From: Propionibacteriaceae bacterium
GTDB taxonomy: Bacteria > Actinomycetota > Actinomycetes > Propionibacteriales > Propionibacteriaceae
Reading direction: 5' to 3'
DNA length: 5,385 nucleotides
Assembly: GCA_031268065.1 (NCBI GenBank)
Contig: JAIRXX010000040.1
Span: forward strand, 1-5,385
The notes under the pieces were generated by a model, which was not told the origin of the DNA, searched no databases, and saw only the letters and a program-made list of their open reading frames with translations. Made by a program: the position numbers and the translations under genes. How positions within the stretch are numbered: the first letter of the stretch is position 1; the number at the start of each line of letters is the position of its first letter. Shown piece after piece: positions 1 to 4,691 of the stretch.

Positions 1-20
1 TAATCGGCGGTTCGGCAACT

Positions 21-49
21 TTGGCCGGGACCGAAAAACACAGTACGCT
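21..49 (+). promoter_or_regulatory. Candidate promoter of the tRNA-Gly gene
   Basis: A -35-like TTGGCC (21-26) and a -10-like TACGCT (44-49, fitting TANNNT) are separated by exactly 17 nt. The expected transcription start is near 56, only about three bases before the mature tRNA 5' end at 59. The match is weak outside the invariant positions, so this rests on spacing and position. Nothing else is recognisable in bases 1-58. Confidence 0.35.
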
Positions 50-58
50 TGGGTTCGC

Positions 59-132
59 GCGAGCGTAGCTCAATGGCAGAGCCCCAGCCTTCCAAGCTGG
101 CCATGCGGGTTCGATTCCCGTCGCTCGCTCCA
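59..132 (+). tRNA. tRNA-Gly, anticodon UCC
   Basis: All four arms fold. The acceptor stem pairs 59-65 with 122-128 (7 bp). The D stem is GCTC (68-71) with GAGC (79-82). The anticodon stem is 84-88 with 96-100, around the loop 89-95 carrying TCC at 91-93. The T stem is 105-109 with 117-121 (one G-U pair), with loop TTCGATT. The discriminator is T129, as in other bacterial tRNA-Gly(UCC), and CCA is encoded at 130-132. The tRNA reads GGA and GGG glycine codons. Its 3' half is a common attachment site for integrative elements, which fits the integrase relic that begins about 120 nt downstream in the same orientation. I see no second copy of the tRNA 3' end in the window. Confidence 0.97.
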
Positions 133-251
133 AGACCATACCGCCTAGCCAGGGCGGAGTGAGCCGGGACAAGAAACCGTTTGGGAAGCGCGATAAGACC
201 CCTTCCGTGCAGGGTCGTGCAGGATTGCCCGATCTGGGAAGGGATTTTGAC
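133..251. other. Spacer between tRNA-Gly and integrase relic
   Basis: No gene is supported here. A short hairpin, CCGCC (141-145) with GGCGG (153-157) over a 7-nt loop, lies right after the tRNA but has no T tract, so it is at best a weak terminator. The octamer CGTGCAGG occurs twice, 10 bp apart (206-213 and 216-223). If the integrase relic came from a tRNA-integrating element, this spacer would be the left-end att-proximal DNA of that element. That is inference from position only. Confidence 0.4.
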
Positions 252-412
252 ATGGGCGGCAAACGTGCCTTTGGAACCGGTAGGGAACTCCCGGCTGGCA
301 GGCGTTCTACGAGATGGACGGAAGGCGCAAGGTTACCGCGCCAACGACGTTCACCAGCAAGGCGGCGGCTGAAAATTAGCTTGCCTGCGAGCGGGTAGAA
401 GAATTGGCTTCC
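252..412 (+). pseudogene. Tyrosine-recombinase integrase, N-terminal remnant (frameshift plus nonsense)
   Basis: From ATG 252, preceded by a good ribosome binding site (AAGGGA at 239-244, 7-nt gap), the frame reads MGGKRAFGTGRELPAGR. The similarity then jumps by a frameshift near 293-303 to WQAFYEMDGRRKV and TAPTTFTSKAAAEN, and meets a TAG at 377-379 where this family normally has the W of an 'AExWL' motif. The frame continues as LACERVEELAS to about 412 and then loses resemblance. A 'GxxRKLPSGRWQARY ... TFxTKxxAExWL' pattern is typical of the N-terminal arm-binding segment of actinobacterial phage/ICE integrases. That assignment is from memory of the family, not a search. The core-binding and catalytic domains (R-HxxR-Y, roughly 300 residues) are missing. 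A position next to tRNA-Gly, in the same direction, is where such integrases normally sit. The gene is clearly non-functional. Confidence 0.65.
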
Positions 413-500
413 TTGCGATTAATGCCGTGTCGCCAGGTCGAAGTGAGCGAGGTCGTGGCCGCTAAGCTGGTGCGCAGTTGATCGTGTCCAGGGCGAAATT

Positions 501-504
501 GAGG
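501..504 (+). promoter_or_regulatory. Ribosome binding site deciding the DUF1801 start
   Basis: GAGG lies 4 nt before ATG 509 and 7 nt before the adjacent in-frame ATG at 512. The usual spacing favours initiation at 512, which would drop one methionine from the predicted protein. Confidence 0.45.
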
Positions 505-508
505 TTGG

Positions 509-859
509 ATGATGAGCGGCGACCCCATCGGCGACTACATCGCTGAGCAGGATGAGAGCCTTCAGCCGCGCTTGCGCGAGGTCTACACCGTCATCAAGGG
601 TGAGTTGCCAGATGCGCGGGAAAAGATCAGTTATCGGATGCCGACCTTCTGGCACGGGCGGAACCTGATCCATTTCGCGGCGTTTAAGCAACATATCGGG
701 CTGTATCCCGGCTCGGAAGCAGTGGCGCATTTCGCTGGCAGGCTGGCCGATTACAAGACGAGCAAAGGGGCGATCCAGTTCCCGCACGACCAGCCGCTCC
801 CGCTTGAGTTGGTCGCAGAGATCGCCCGCTGGTGTGGGCACGCCAGTGACGTGCGGTAA
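509..859 (+). CDS. DUF1801 (YdhG/Fra-like) domain protein
   Basis: This is a 116-residue soluble protein with no signal peptide or membrane segment. It carries the DUF1801 pattern almost end to end. An N-terminal helix region (about 7-35) is followed by ISYRMPTFW (40-48), the strand segment LIHFAAFKQHIGLYPG (53-68), and Y-TSKGAIQFPHDQPLP (82-98) before a C-terminal helix. The fold belongs to the YdhG/YjbR/CyaY-like group. Bacillus subtilis YdhG (Fra) has been described as a frataxin-like iron chaperone, but most members have no demonstrated role, so no function is assigned here. Family members are usually 110-140 residues, so this one looks complete. It may start at the second ATG (512). It sits between the integrase relic and tig and could be cargo of the lost element or an unrelated native gene. 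It is not tightly coupled to tig, with a 102-nt gap. Confidence 0.88.
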   Translation: MMSGDPIGDYIAEQDESLQPRLREVYTVIKGELPDAREKISYRMPTFWHGRNLIHFAAFKQHIGLYPGSEAVAHFAGRLADYKTSKGAIQFPHDQPLPLELVAEIARWCGHASDVR

Positions 860-887
860 ATCGCTTATCGGCGTTGCGGGAGGCGGC

Positions 888-940
888 GACTGACCAGAAT
901 TGGCTTAGGCACTGGGTGGGGCGGATAAGATTGGTCAGTC
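888..940 (+). promoter_or_regulatory. 9-bp inverted repeat bracketing the likely tig promoter
   Basis: GACTGACCA (888-896) and TGGTCAGTC (932-940) are perfect reverse complements, with 35 nt between the arms. Between them lie a possible -10 TAAGAT (926-931, TANNNT) and weak -35 options, TTGGCT (900-905, 20-nt spacer) or TTAGGC (905-910, 15-nt spacer). From that -10, transcription would start near 938, inside the right arm and about 24 nt before the tig start. The repeat could be an operator holding the promoter. The alternative, an RNA hairpin ending the upstream gene, is less likely given the long loop and absence of a T run. Confidence 0.4.
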
Positions 941-950
941 TGTCTAACTT

Positions 951-956
951 CAGGAG
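951..956 (+). promoter_or_regulatory. Ribosome binding site selecting the GTG start of tig
   Basis: CAGGAG ends 5 nt before GTG 962. An ATG at 960-962 overlaps that GTG in another frame and is only 3 nt from the Shine-Dalgarno. The conserved trigger factor N-terminus follows only from GTG 962, so GTG is the real start despite the overlapping ATG. Confidence 0.7.
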
Positions 957-961
957 TTCAT

Positions 962-2293
962 GTGCCCAGCACCGTCGAGAAGATCAGCCCAACCAGGGTC
1001 AAGTTGACTGTCGAGATTCCCTTCACTGAGATGAAGCCGCACCTTGACAAGGCTTACCGCGAGATTGCCAGCCAGGTGTCGATCCCAGGCTTCCGGAAAG
1101 GCAAGGTTCCGGCGTTGGTGATCGACCAGCGCTTTGGCCGGGAGGCGGTGCTGCAGGAGGCGATCAACTCCATCTTGCCCAAGGCGTATTCGGATGCCAT
1201 CGCTGAGGCGAAAGTGGTCCCGTTGGGCGATCCCCAGATCGATGTGACGAAGCTTGAGGACAATGAGGTGGTGGAATTCAGCGCCGAGGTGGATATCCGC
1301 CCCGACTTTGAATTGCCTGACTTCAGCACCTTGTCAGTCACGGTGGACGCCCTGCCCGATACTGACAAAGACGTCGATGAGCGTATTGAGGTGCTGCGTG
1401 AGCGTTTCGCCACCACCACAGATGTCGAGCGGGCTGCCAAGGACGGCGACTCGGTGAACATCGACCTGACGGCGAGCCGCGATGGCGAAGTGCTTCCCAA
1501 CGCCACCAGCCAGGGTGTCAGCTATGTGATCGGCGCTGACGGGATGCTTGACGGTCTGGACGAGGCGGTGACCGGTCTGAGCGCCGGGGAATCCAAGCTC
1601 TTCAAATCGACCCTTGTCGGGGGCGAATTCGAGGGCGAAGAGGCCGAGATAGAAGTCAAGGTCAACAAGGTCAGCGAGCGCGAGCTTCCCGAAGTGGATG
1701 ACGAATTCGCCGCGCTGGTCTCCGAATTCGACACGGTGGACGAAATGCGAGCCGACCTGGCTAAGACCGTGGCGCAATACGCCCAGTACGAACAGATCAA
1801 CACAGGGCGCAACAAGGTGCTGGAGGCTCTGGTTGCGGCGACTGAGCTGGAACTGCCCGAGCGGGTGCTGAACGACGAGGTGGAGGCGCGGAAACAGCAG
1901 ATCACCGATCAGCTTTCCCGCGCGGGGCTGTCCCTGGAGCGGTATCTGGAACGCATCGAAGACGACGCCAAGACGCCGGAGGAATTCTGGAAGCAGCTTG
2001 AAGACAACACCATTGAGGGCCTGAAAGCACAGCTGATCCTGGAAAAGATCGCTGACGACGAGCAGATCGGCGTAGAGCAGAGCGATTTGAGCGAATTGCT
2101 CGTCCGCAAGGCGATGGAGAAAAATTCCACCCCGCAGGAAGAGGCCAAACACATGATGGAACACGGCCATCTGCCGGGCTGGACTCAGGAAATTCGCCGG
2201 AGCAAGGCGCTGGAATCGGTAGTCACGGCGGCTCAGGTGGTTGATTCCAACGGCGAGCCGGTGGATTTGCGGCCATCCGAGGATGCGGAGTAG
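962..2293 (+). CDS. tig: Trigger factor (ribosome-associated chaperone and peptidyl-prolyl isomerase)
   Basis: A 443-residue cytosolic chaperone that docks at the ribosomal exit tunnel and shields nascent chains. The N-terminal ribosome-binding domain (about 1-120) has the signature IPGFRKGKVP (41-50), whose G-F-R-x-x-K loop contacts the large subunit. An FKBP-type isomerase domain spans about 158-238, beginning with DGDSVNIDLT and including IGADGMLDGLDEAVTGL (190-206) and the acidic GGEFEGEEAE (220-229). The helical C-terminal substrate-cradling domain runs from about 245 to 430, with a short acidic tail. Length and domain order match the family, and nothing is missing. It starts with GTG 962, chosen because homology begins there and CAGGAG lies 5 nt upstream. 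It has its own likely promoter in the 102-nt gap after the DUF1801 gene. In many actinobacteria clpP1 lies close downstream; here about 1 kb of accessory sequence separates them. Confidence 0.98.
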   Translation: MPSTVEKISPTRVKLTVEIPFTEMKPHLDKAYREIASQVSIPGFRKGKVPALVIDQRFGREAVLQEAINSILPKAYSDAIAEAKVVPLGDPQIDVTKLEDNEVVEFSAEVDIRPDFELPDFSTLSVTVDALPDTDKDVDERIEVLRERFATTTDVERAAKDGDSVNIDLTASRDGEVLPNATSQGVSYVIGADGMLDGLDEAVTGLSAGESKLFKSTLVGGEFEGEEAEIEVKVNKVSERELPEVDDEFAALVSEFDTVDEMRADLAKTVAQYAQYEQINTGRNKVLEALVAATELELPERVLNDEVEARKQQITDQLSRAGLSLERYLERIEDDAKTPEEFWKQLEDNTIEGLKAQLILEKIADDEQIGVEQSDLSELLVRKAMEKNSTPQEEAKHMMEHGHLPGWTQEIRRSKALESVVTAAQVVDSNGEPVDLRPSEDAE

Positions 2294-2322
2294 GCGGTTA
2301 TTCCCCAGACGGGCGTAGCGGT

Positions 2323-2344
2323 GGCGGATGAGCGGAATCCCGCC
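2323..2344 (+). terminator. Hairpin after tig, possible terminator
   Basis: GGCGGAT (2323-2329) pairs with ATcCCGCC (2337-2344), giving seven base pairs with one bulged C and a 7-nt loop. It begins 30 nt past the tig stop. No T tract follows, as is common for terminators in GC-rich actinobacteria, so the assignment rests on stem strength and position. Confidence 0.35.
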
Positions 2345-2420
2345 GGAATCACCATCCAGAAACGCGGGACGATCCGTCTCTTGTGATCCCTGCATGTTAA
2401 AAATGTGATTTCGGCCAGGA

Positions 2421-2508
2421 TCGCTTTGGGTTCGCTGGCGAGGCGCACAACTAGCGGTACACGCCTTGATAGCTAGCGGCTCCCATCGCATGATAGCGTT
2501 ATCTATCA
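2421..2508 (+). promoter_or_regulatory. Phased AGCG/CGCT repeats and TGATAG palindrome before the HTH gene
   Basis: This stretch just upstream of the HTH gene holds CGCT at 2422 and 2433, then TAGCG at 2452, 2474 and 2494, spaced 11, about 20, 22 and 20 bp, so close to whole helical turns. CTAGCGG is repeated at 2451-2457 and 2473-2479, and TGATAGC at 2467-2473 and 2491-2497. A perfect palindrome TGATAG-N6-CTATCA occupies 2491-2508, ending 16 nt before the ATG. TTGATA (2466-2471) could be a -35, but no well-spaced strong -10 accompanies it; TAGCGT (2494-2499) is the nearest TANNNT. The layout suggests an operator, possibly for autoregulation by the HTH protein. That is inference. Confidence 0.45.
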
Positions 2509-2524
2509 CAGGAAAGGGGACGCC

Positions 2525-2983
2525 ATGACGGCTGTACTTGAAGTAGATGTTGAGACACGGATCGAGCAGGCCCGCCGCGTGCGTACCCGTGAGCGTCTCG
2601 ACCACTTGGATTACCTTCGCTTGCTGCTGGCGCTGGCCGAGCACATGACCCAGCGCGAGCTTGCCGGACAACTGGGTATCTCCCAGCCGACCGTGGCGAA
2701 CACGTTGAAGACGGCGCGGAGCCTGGCCGACGTGCCGGAGGGCTTCTCCGGCGCGGACCCGACCGAGATTGCCGAACGGCACTGGCTCGGCTTGCTCAGC
2801 CGCGCAGACACCATCGACCAACTGGGCCGCTGGAACTACCGTCCCTATGTGGTCACCGAATCCGGCGATTGGCTCGACGACGAGTGTACCTGGGAAGAGG
2901 TGGAAGGCGCTCAGCAGATCGGCCTGATCGACATGGACATGTATGCGGCGGCGCAGGAGTTGAATGAGCGACTTTATAGCTGA
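2525..2983 (+). CDS. Helix-turn-helix DNA-binding protein, possible antitoxin
   Basis: A 152-residue cytosolic protein with a recognisable helix-turn-helix, TQRELAGQLGISQPTVANTL at 42-61, inside a helical segment from about 20 to 70. The C-terminal half (about 75-152) holds ERHWLGLLSRADTIDQLGRW and an acidic stretch, and I do not recognise its family. It starts at ATG 2525, with AAGGGG (2514-2519) 5 nt upstream. Its 3' end overlaps the next reading frame by 20 nt, and that frame resembles the N-terminal part of a zeta-type toxin. A small DNA-binding protein overlapping a toxin gene is the usual arrangement of an autoregulated toxin-antitoxin operon, so antitoxin or repressor is the best guess. 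It is not ClgR-like in length or sequence. Repeats directly upstream may be its operator. The gene looks intact; only the role is uncertain. Confidence 0.75.
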   Translation: MTAVLEVDVETRIEQARRVRTRERLDHLDYLRLLLALAEHMTQRELAGQLGISQPTVANTLKTARSLADVPEGFSGADPTEIAERHWLGLLSRADTIDQLGRWNYRPYVVTESGDWLDDECTWEEVEGAQQIGLIDMDMYAAAQELNERLYS

Positions 2984-3287
2984 GGTGGCACTGGCTCACG
3001 CGCGGACCCTTGCCGACCTGTGCGCCAGAGGCGTGGTGGGAGTGGACGCGCCCACCGCCACCACGAAGCACGATGAATGGTTCGACCCGCGCGGGCACAG
3101 CCGCAGCGGCCACGCCACAGTGCATGAGCGGATCGCTGGCGATTACGCGAGCCGTTTCCCGCACGGAGGACGCCACGCCTGCGTCATGGCGGGTCCGCCC
3201 GGTGGCGGAATTCCGCCTCTTCGGTTGGTGGCAGCTTGTGGCGAAGAGCCGCAGCTAGCCTTCGCGGGGCACTGCGGCTACCTATAG
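2964..3287 (+). pseudogene. Truncated zeta-type toxin (P-loop kinase) remnant
   Basis: An open frame of 107 codons from ATG 2964, with AGGAG at 2955-2959, overlaps the HTH gene by 20 nt. Residues 35-82 (KHDEWFDPRGHSRSG, ATVHERIAGDY, then ACVMAGPPGGG) look like the segment leading into the Walker A loop of zeta toxin family proteins, which phosphorylate UDP-N-acetylglucosamine. In such proteins GPPGxG is followed by K-S/T. Here it reads GPPGGG-I-P-P at residues 77-85, so the invariant phosphate-binding lysine is absent. The remaining 25 residues (83-107) resemble nothing I know. The break falls at about base 3209, and all catalytic sequence beyond the P-loop is missing. It is almost certainly inactive. 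Assignment as zeta is from motif memory, and another P-loop family is possible. A short expressed peptide cannot be excluded. Confidence 0.55.
3247..3279 (+). terminator. Hairpin before clpP1, possible terminator of the HTH operon
   Basis: AGCCGCAG (3247-3254) pairs perfectly with CTGCGGCT (3272-3279), giving 8 bp over a 17-nt loop that can add an inner GCC/GGC (3258-3260 with 3268-3270). No T run follows. It overlaps the tail of the truncated toxin frame and ends 3 nt before a TATAGT -10 candidate for clpP1, so it may separate the two transcription units. Confidence 0.35.
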
Positions 3288-3288
3288 T
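3283..3288 (+). promoter_or_regulatory. Candidate -10 element for clpP1
   Basis: TATAGT matches four of six positions of TATAAT, including the invariant ones. There is no good -35; TTCGCG at 3261-3266 is 16 nt upstream. Transcription would start near 3295, giving a leader of about 36 nt to ATG 3331. A weak -35 would fit an activated promoter. Confidence 0.35.
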
Positions 3289-3300
3289 CGCGGTGCAGAC

Positions 3301-3321
3301 TTCGCTCGGCTGATAGCGAAC
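3301..3321 (+). promoter_or_regulatory. ClgR-like palindromic box upstream of clpP1
   Basis: TTCGCT (3301-3306) and AGCGAA (3315-3320) form a perfect 6-bp inverted repeat with an 8-nt spacer. The inner sequence GGCTGATAGCGAAC (3308-3321) also fits, with one mismatch in its 11-base core, the pattern CGCY-NAN-RGCG that I recall for ClgR sites in Corynebacterium. ClgR is the actinobacterial activator of clp genes and commonly controls clpP1P2, so the position supports the call. The box lies downstream of the TATAGT -10 but upstream of a second -10 candidate at 3383. Confidence 0.5.
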
Positions 3322-3330
3322 ACACCCGAG

Positions 3331-3999
3331 ATGGCTCCAGAATTGTCCCTGCCGCACGGTAAGTTCGCTTCCGTGACAAAACTATCGTTACCCAGCATGG
3401 CCCAAGCGGCCACCGGCTCCAGTCCTAGCGGCATGACCGATTCGGTCTACCAATCGCTGTTGGCCAATCGCATCATCTTCCTCGGCTCGGAGGTGCGCGA
3501 TGAGAATGCCAATGCGATTTGCGCGCAGATGTTGCTGCTCAACGCCGAGGACCCCGGCAAAGACATCTATCTCTACATCAACTCGCCAGGCGGTTCAATC
3601 GACGCGGGCATGGCCATCTACGACACCATGCAGTGGATTTCCAACGACGTCGCCACCGTGGCGATGGGTTTGGCGGCGTCGATGGGCCAATTCCTGCTCA
3701 GCGCCGGCGCCAAAGGCAAGCGTTTCGCCCTGCCGCACGCCCGCATCCTGATGCACCAGCCGTCCGGCGGTCTGGGCGGCACGGCTTCAGACATCAAAAT
3801 CCAGGCTGAGCAGACGCTGCACGTCAAGAGAACGATGTCCCGGTTGATTGCCCAGCACACCGGCCAGAGTCCTGAGCAGATCGAGGCCGATTCTGACCGC
3901 GACCGCTGGTTCACCGCCGAGCAGGCCTTGGAATACGGCTTCATCGACCATGTTTATGAGAGAGCGGCGCAGATCACCTCTGTGTCGCCCAATAAGTGA
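3331..3999 (+). CDS. clpP1: ATP-dependent Clp protease proteolytic subunit 1
   Basis: A serine peptidase subunit of the Clp protease. In actinobacteria ClpP1 and ClpP2 form a mixed tetradecamer fed by ClpX or ClpC. The 222-residue frame carries the complete triad: Ser117 in GLAASMGQF, His142 in LMHQPSGG, and Asp191 in [17 protein letters not shown] (82-90) forms the substrate-binding strand region. The conserved domain starts at [21 protein letters not shown] (Met35) and is close to mycobacterial ClpP1. The true start is unresolved. ATG 3331 is the longest option and is kept so no coding sequence is cut, but it has no ribosome binding site, and codons 1-22 include CTA, TTA and AAA. GTG 3373, ATG 3397 and ATG 3433 are alternatives. 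ATG 3397 gives 200 residues, matching the mycobacterial length, and could be leaderless from TATCGT at 3383-3388. clpP2 follows after 9 nt, almost certainly co-transcribed. Confidence 0.97.
   Translation: MAPELSLPHGKFASVTKLSLPSMAQAATGSSPSGMTDSVYQSLLANRIIFLGSEVRDENANAICAQMLLLNAEDPGKDIYLYINSPGGSIDAGMAIYDTMQWISNDVATVAMGLAASMGQFLLSAGAKGKRFALPHARILMHQPSGGLGGTASDIKIQAEQTLHVKRTMSRLIAQHTGQSPEQIEADSDRDRWFTAEQALEYGFIDHVYERAAQITSVSPNK
3383..3388 (+). promoter_or_regulatory. Alternative -10 for a leaderless clpP1 transcript
   Basis: TATCGT fits TANNNT and ends 8 nt before the in-frame ATG at 3397, the spacing expected if transcription starts at or next to that ATG. This would explain the absence of any Shine-Dalgarno and place the ClgR-like box about 75-95 bp upstream of the start point, a position suited to activation. 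No convincing -35 is visible. Confidence 0.3.
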
Positions 4000-4008
4000 G
4001 GGGGAGTC

Positions 4009-4653
4009 ATGAGCGAATCGCGTTTTAATCCAACACTGAGTCCCAGCATGGATTACTACATCCCGCAGTGGGAGGAACGGACGTCGTACGGAGTGCGCCG
4101 CGTCGATCCATACACCAAATTATTCGAGGACCGGATCATCTTCCTCGGCACGCCGATTTCCGACGACATCGCCAATGCGGTGATGGCGCAGTTGCTCTGC
4201 CTGCAGTCGATGGACCCGGAGCGTAAAATCTCGATGTACATCAACTCCCCAGGCGGCTCTTTCACCGCGCTGACGGCTATCTACGACACCATGCGTTACA
4301 TAAAGCCGGAAGTCGAGACGGTGTGCCTGGGCCAAGCGGCCTCGGCGGCCGCCGTGCTGCTGGCAGCCGGGACGAAGGGCAAGCGGTTGGCGCTGCCCAA
4401 TAGCCGCATCCTCATCCACCAGCCTGCCATCAGCGGCGAAGGCACCTACGGCCAGTCCTCAGATTTGGAGATTCAGGCCAGGGAAATCATCCGGATTCGC
4501 GCCCTGATGGAGACGATGCTGGCCCAAGACACCGGCCAGGACGTGGAGAAGATCAGCCGTGACATTGAGCGCGACAAATATCTGACCGCTGAAGAGGCGA
4601 AGGAATACGGCATCATCGACGACATCCTCACCTCGCTGAAAGACGCCGCCTAG
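4009..4653 (+). CDS. clpP2: ATP-dependent Clp protease proteolytic subunit 2
   Basis: The second, diverged ClpP subunit, 214 residues, which assembles with ClpP1 into the heteromeric barrel; in mycobacteria ClpX docks on the ClpP2 ring. The triad is intact: Ser112 in GQAASAAAVL, His137 in LIHQPA, and Asp189 in [21 protein letters not shown] lies at 77-85. The N-terminal segment before the core contains YYIPQWEERTSYG (16-28), typical of ClpP2 and absent from ClpP1. It starts at ATG 4009, with a strong purine-rich site GAGGGGGAG (3998-4006) overlapping the clpP1 stop, so translation is probably coupled. It lies 9 nt after clpP1 and 38 nt before clpX, consistent with one transcript. No oddities were seen. 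Confidence 0.97.
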   Translation: MSESRFNPTLSPSMDYYIPQWEERTSYGVRRVDPYTKLFEDRIIFLGTPISDDIANAVMAQLLCLQSMDPERKISMYINSPGGSFTALTAIYDTMRYIKPEVETVCLGQAASAAAVLLAAGTKGKRLALPNSRILIHQPAISGEGTYGQSSDLEIQAREIIRIRALMETMLAQDTGQDVEKISRDIERDKYLTAEEAKEYGIIDDILTSLKDAA

Positions 4654-4691
4654 TGCGGGCCTTCCCCTCGTAGTTCAGGAGACCAAGCGAA

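Noticed and set aside
159..398. 79-codon open frame from GTG 159 as a functional small gene
   Set aside because: Only the part from ATG 252 resembles a protein family, and that similarity leaves this frame at about 300. The rest is the out-of-frame reading of the integrase relic.
252..508. Structured RNA or riboswitch between the tRNA and the DUF1801 gene
   Set aside because: The GGAACCGGTAGGGAACTCCC stretch briefly suggested one, but it did not match cobalamin, SRP or other conserved cores, and the region is better explained as integrase coding remnant.
419..841. 140-codon minus-strand frame opposite the DUF1801 gene
   Set aside because: The plus strand carries a clear DUF1801 protein, and the antisense product shows no recognisable motif.
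960..962. ATG overlapping the GTG start of tig
   Set aside because: It is in another frame that does not encode trigger factor and is only 3 nt from the Shine-Dalgarno. GTG 962 gives the conserved N-terminus.
2233..2448. 71-codon minus-strand frame in the gap after tig
   Set aside because: It has no visible ribosome binding site or family resemblance and runs into tig on the opposite strand. The gap looks regulatory rather than coding.
1334..2821. 495-codon open frame on the minus strand across tig and the HTH gene
   Set aside because: It lies antisense to two well-supported genes, matches no family I recognise, and long antisense frames are common in GC-rich coding DNA.
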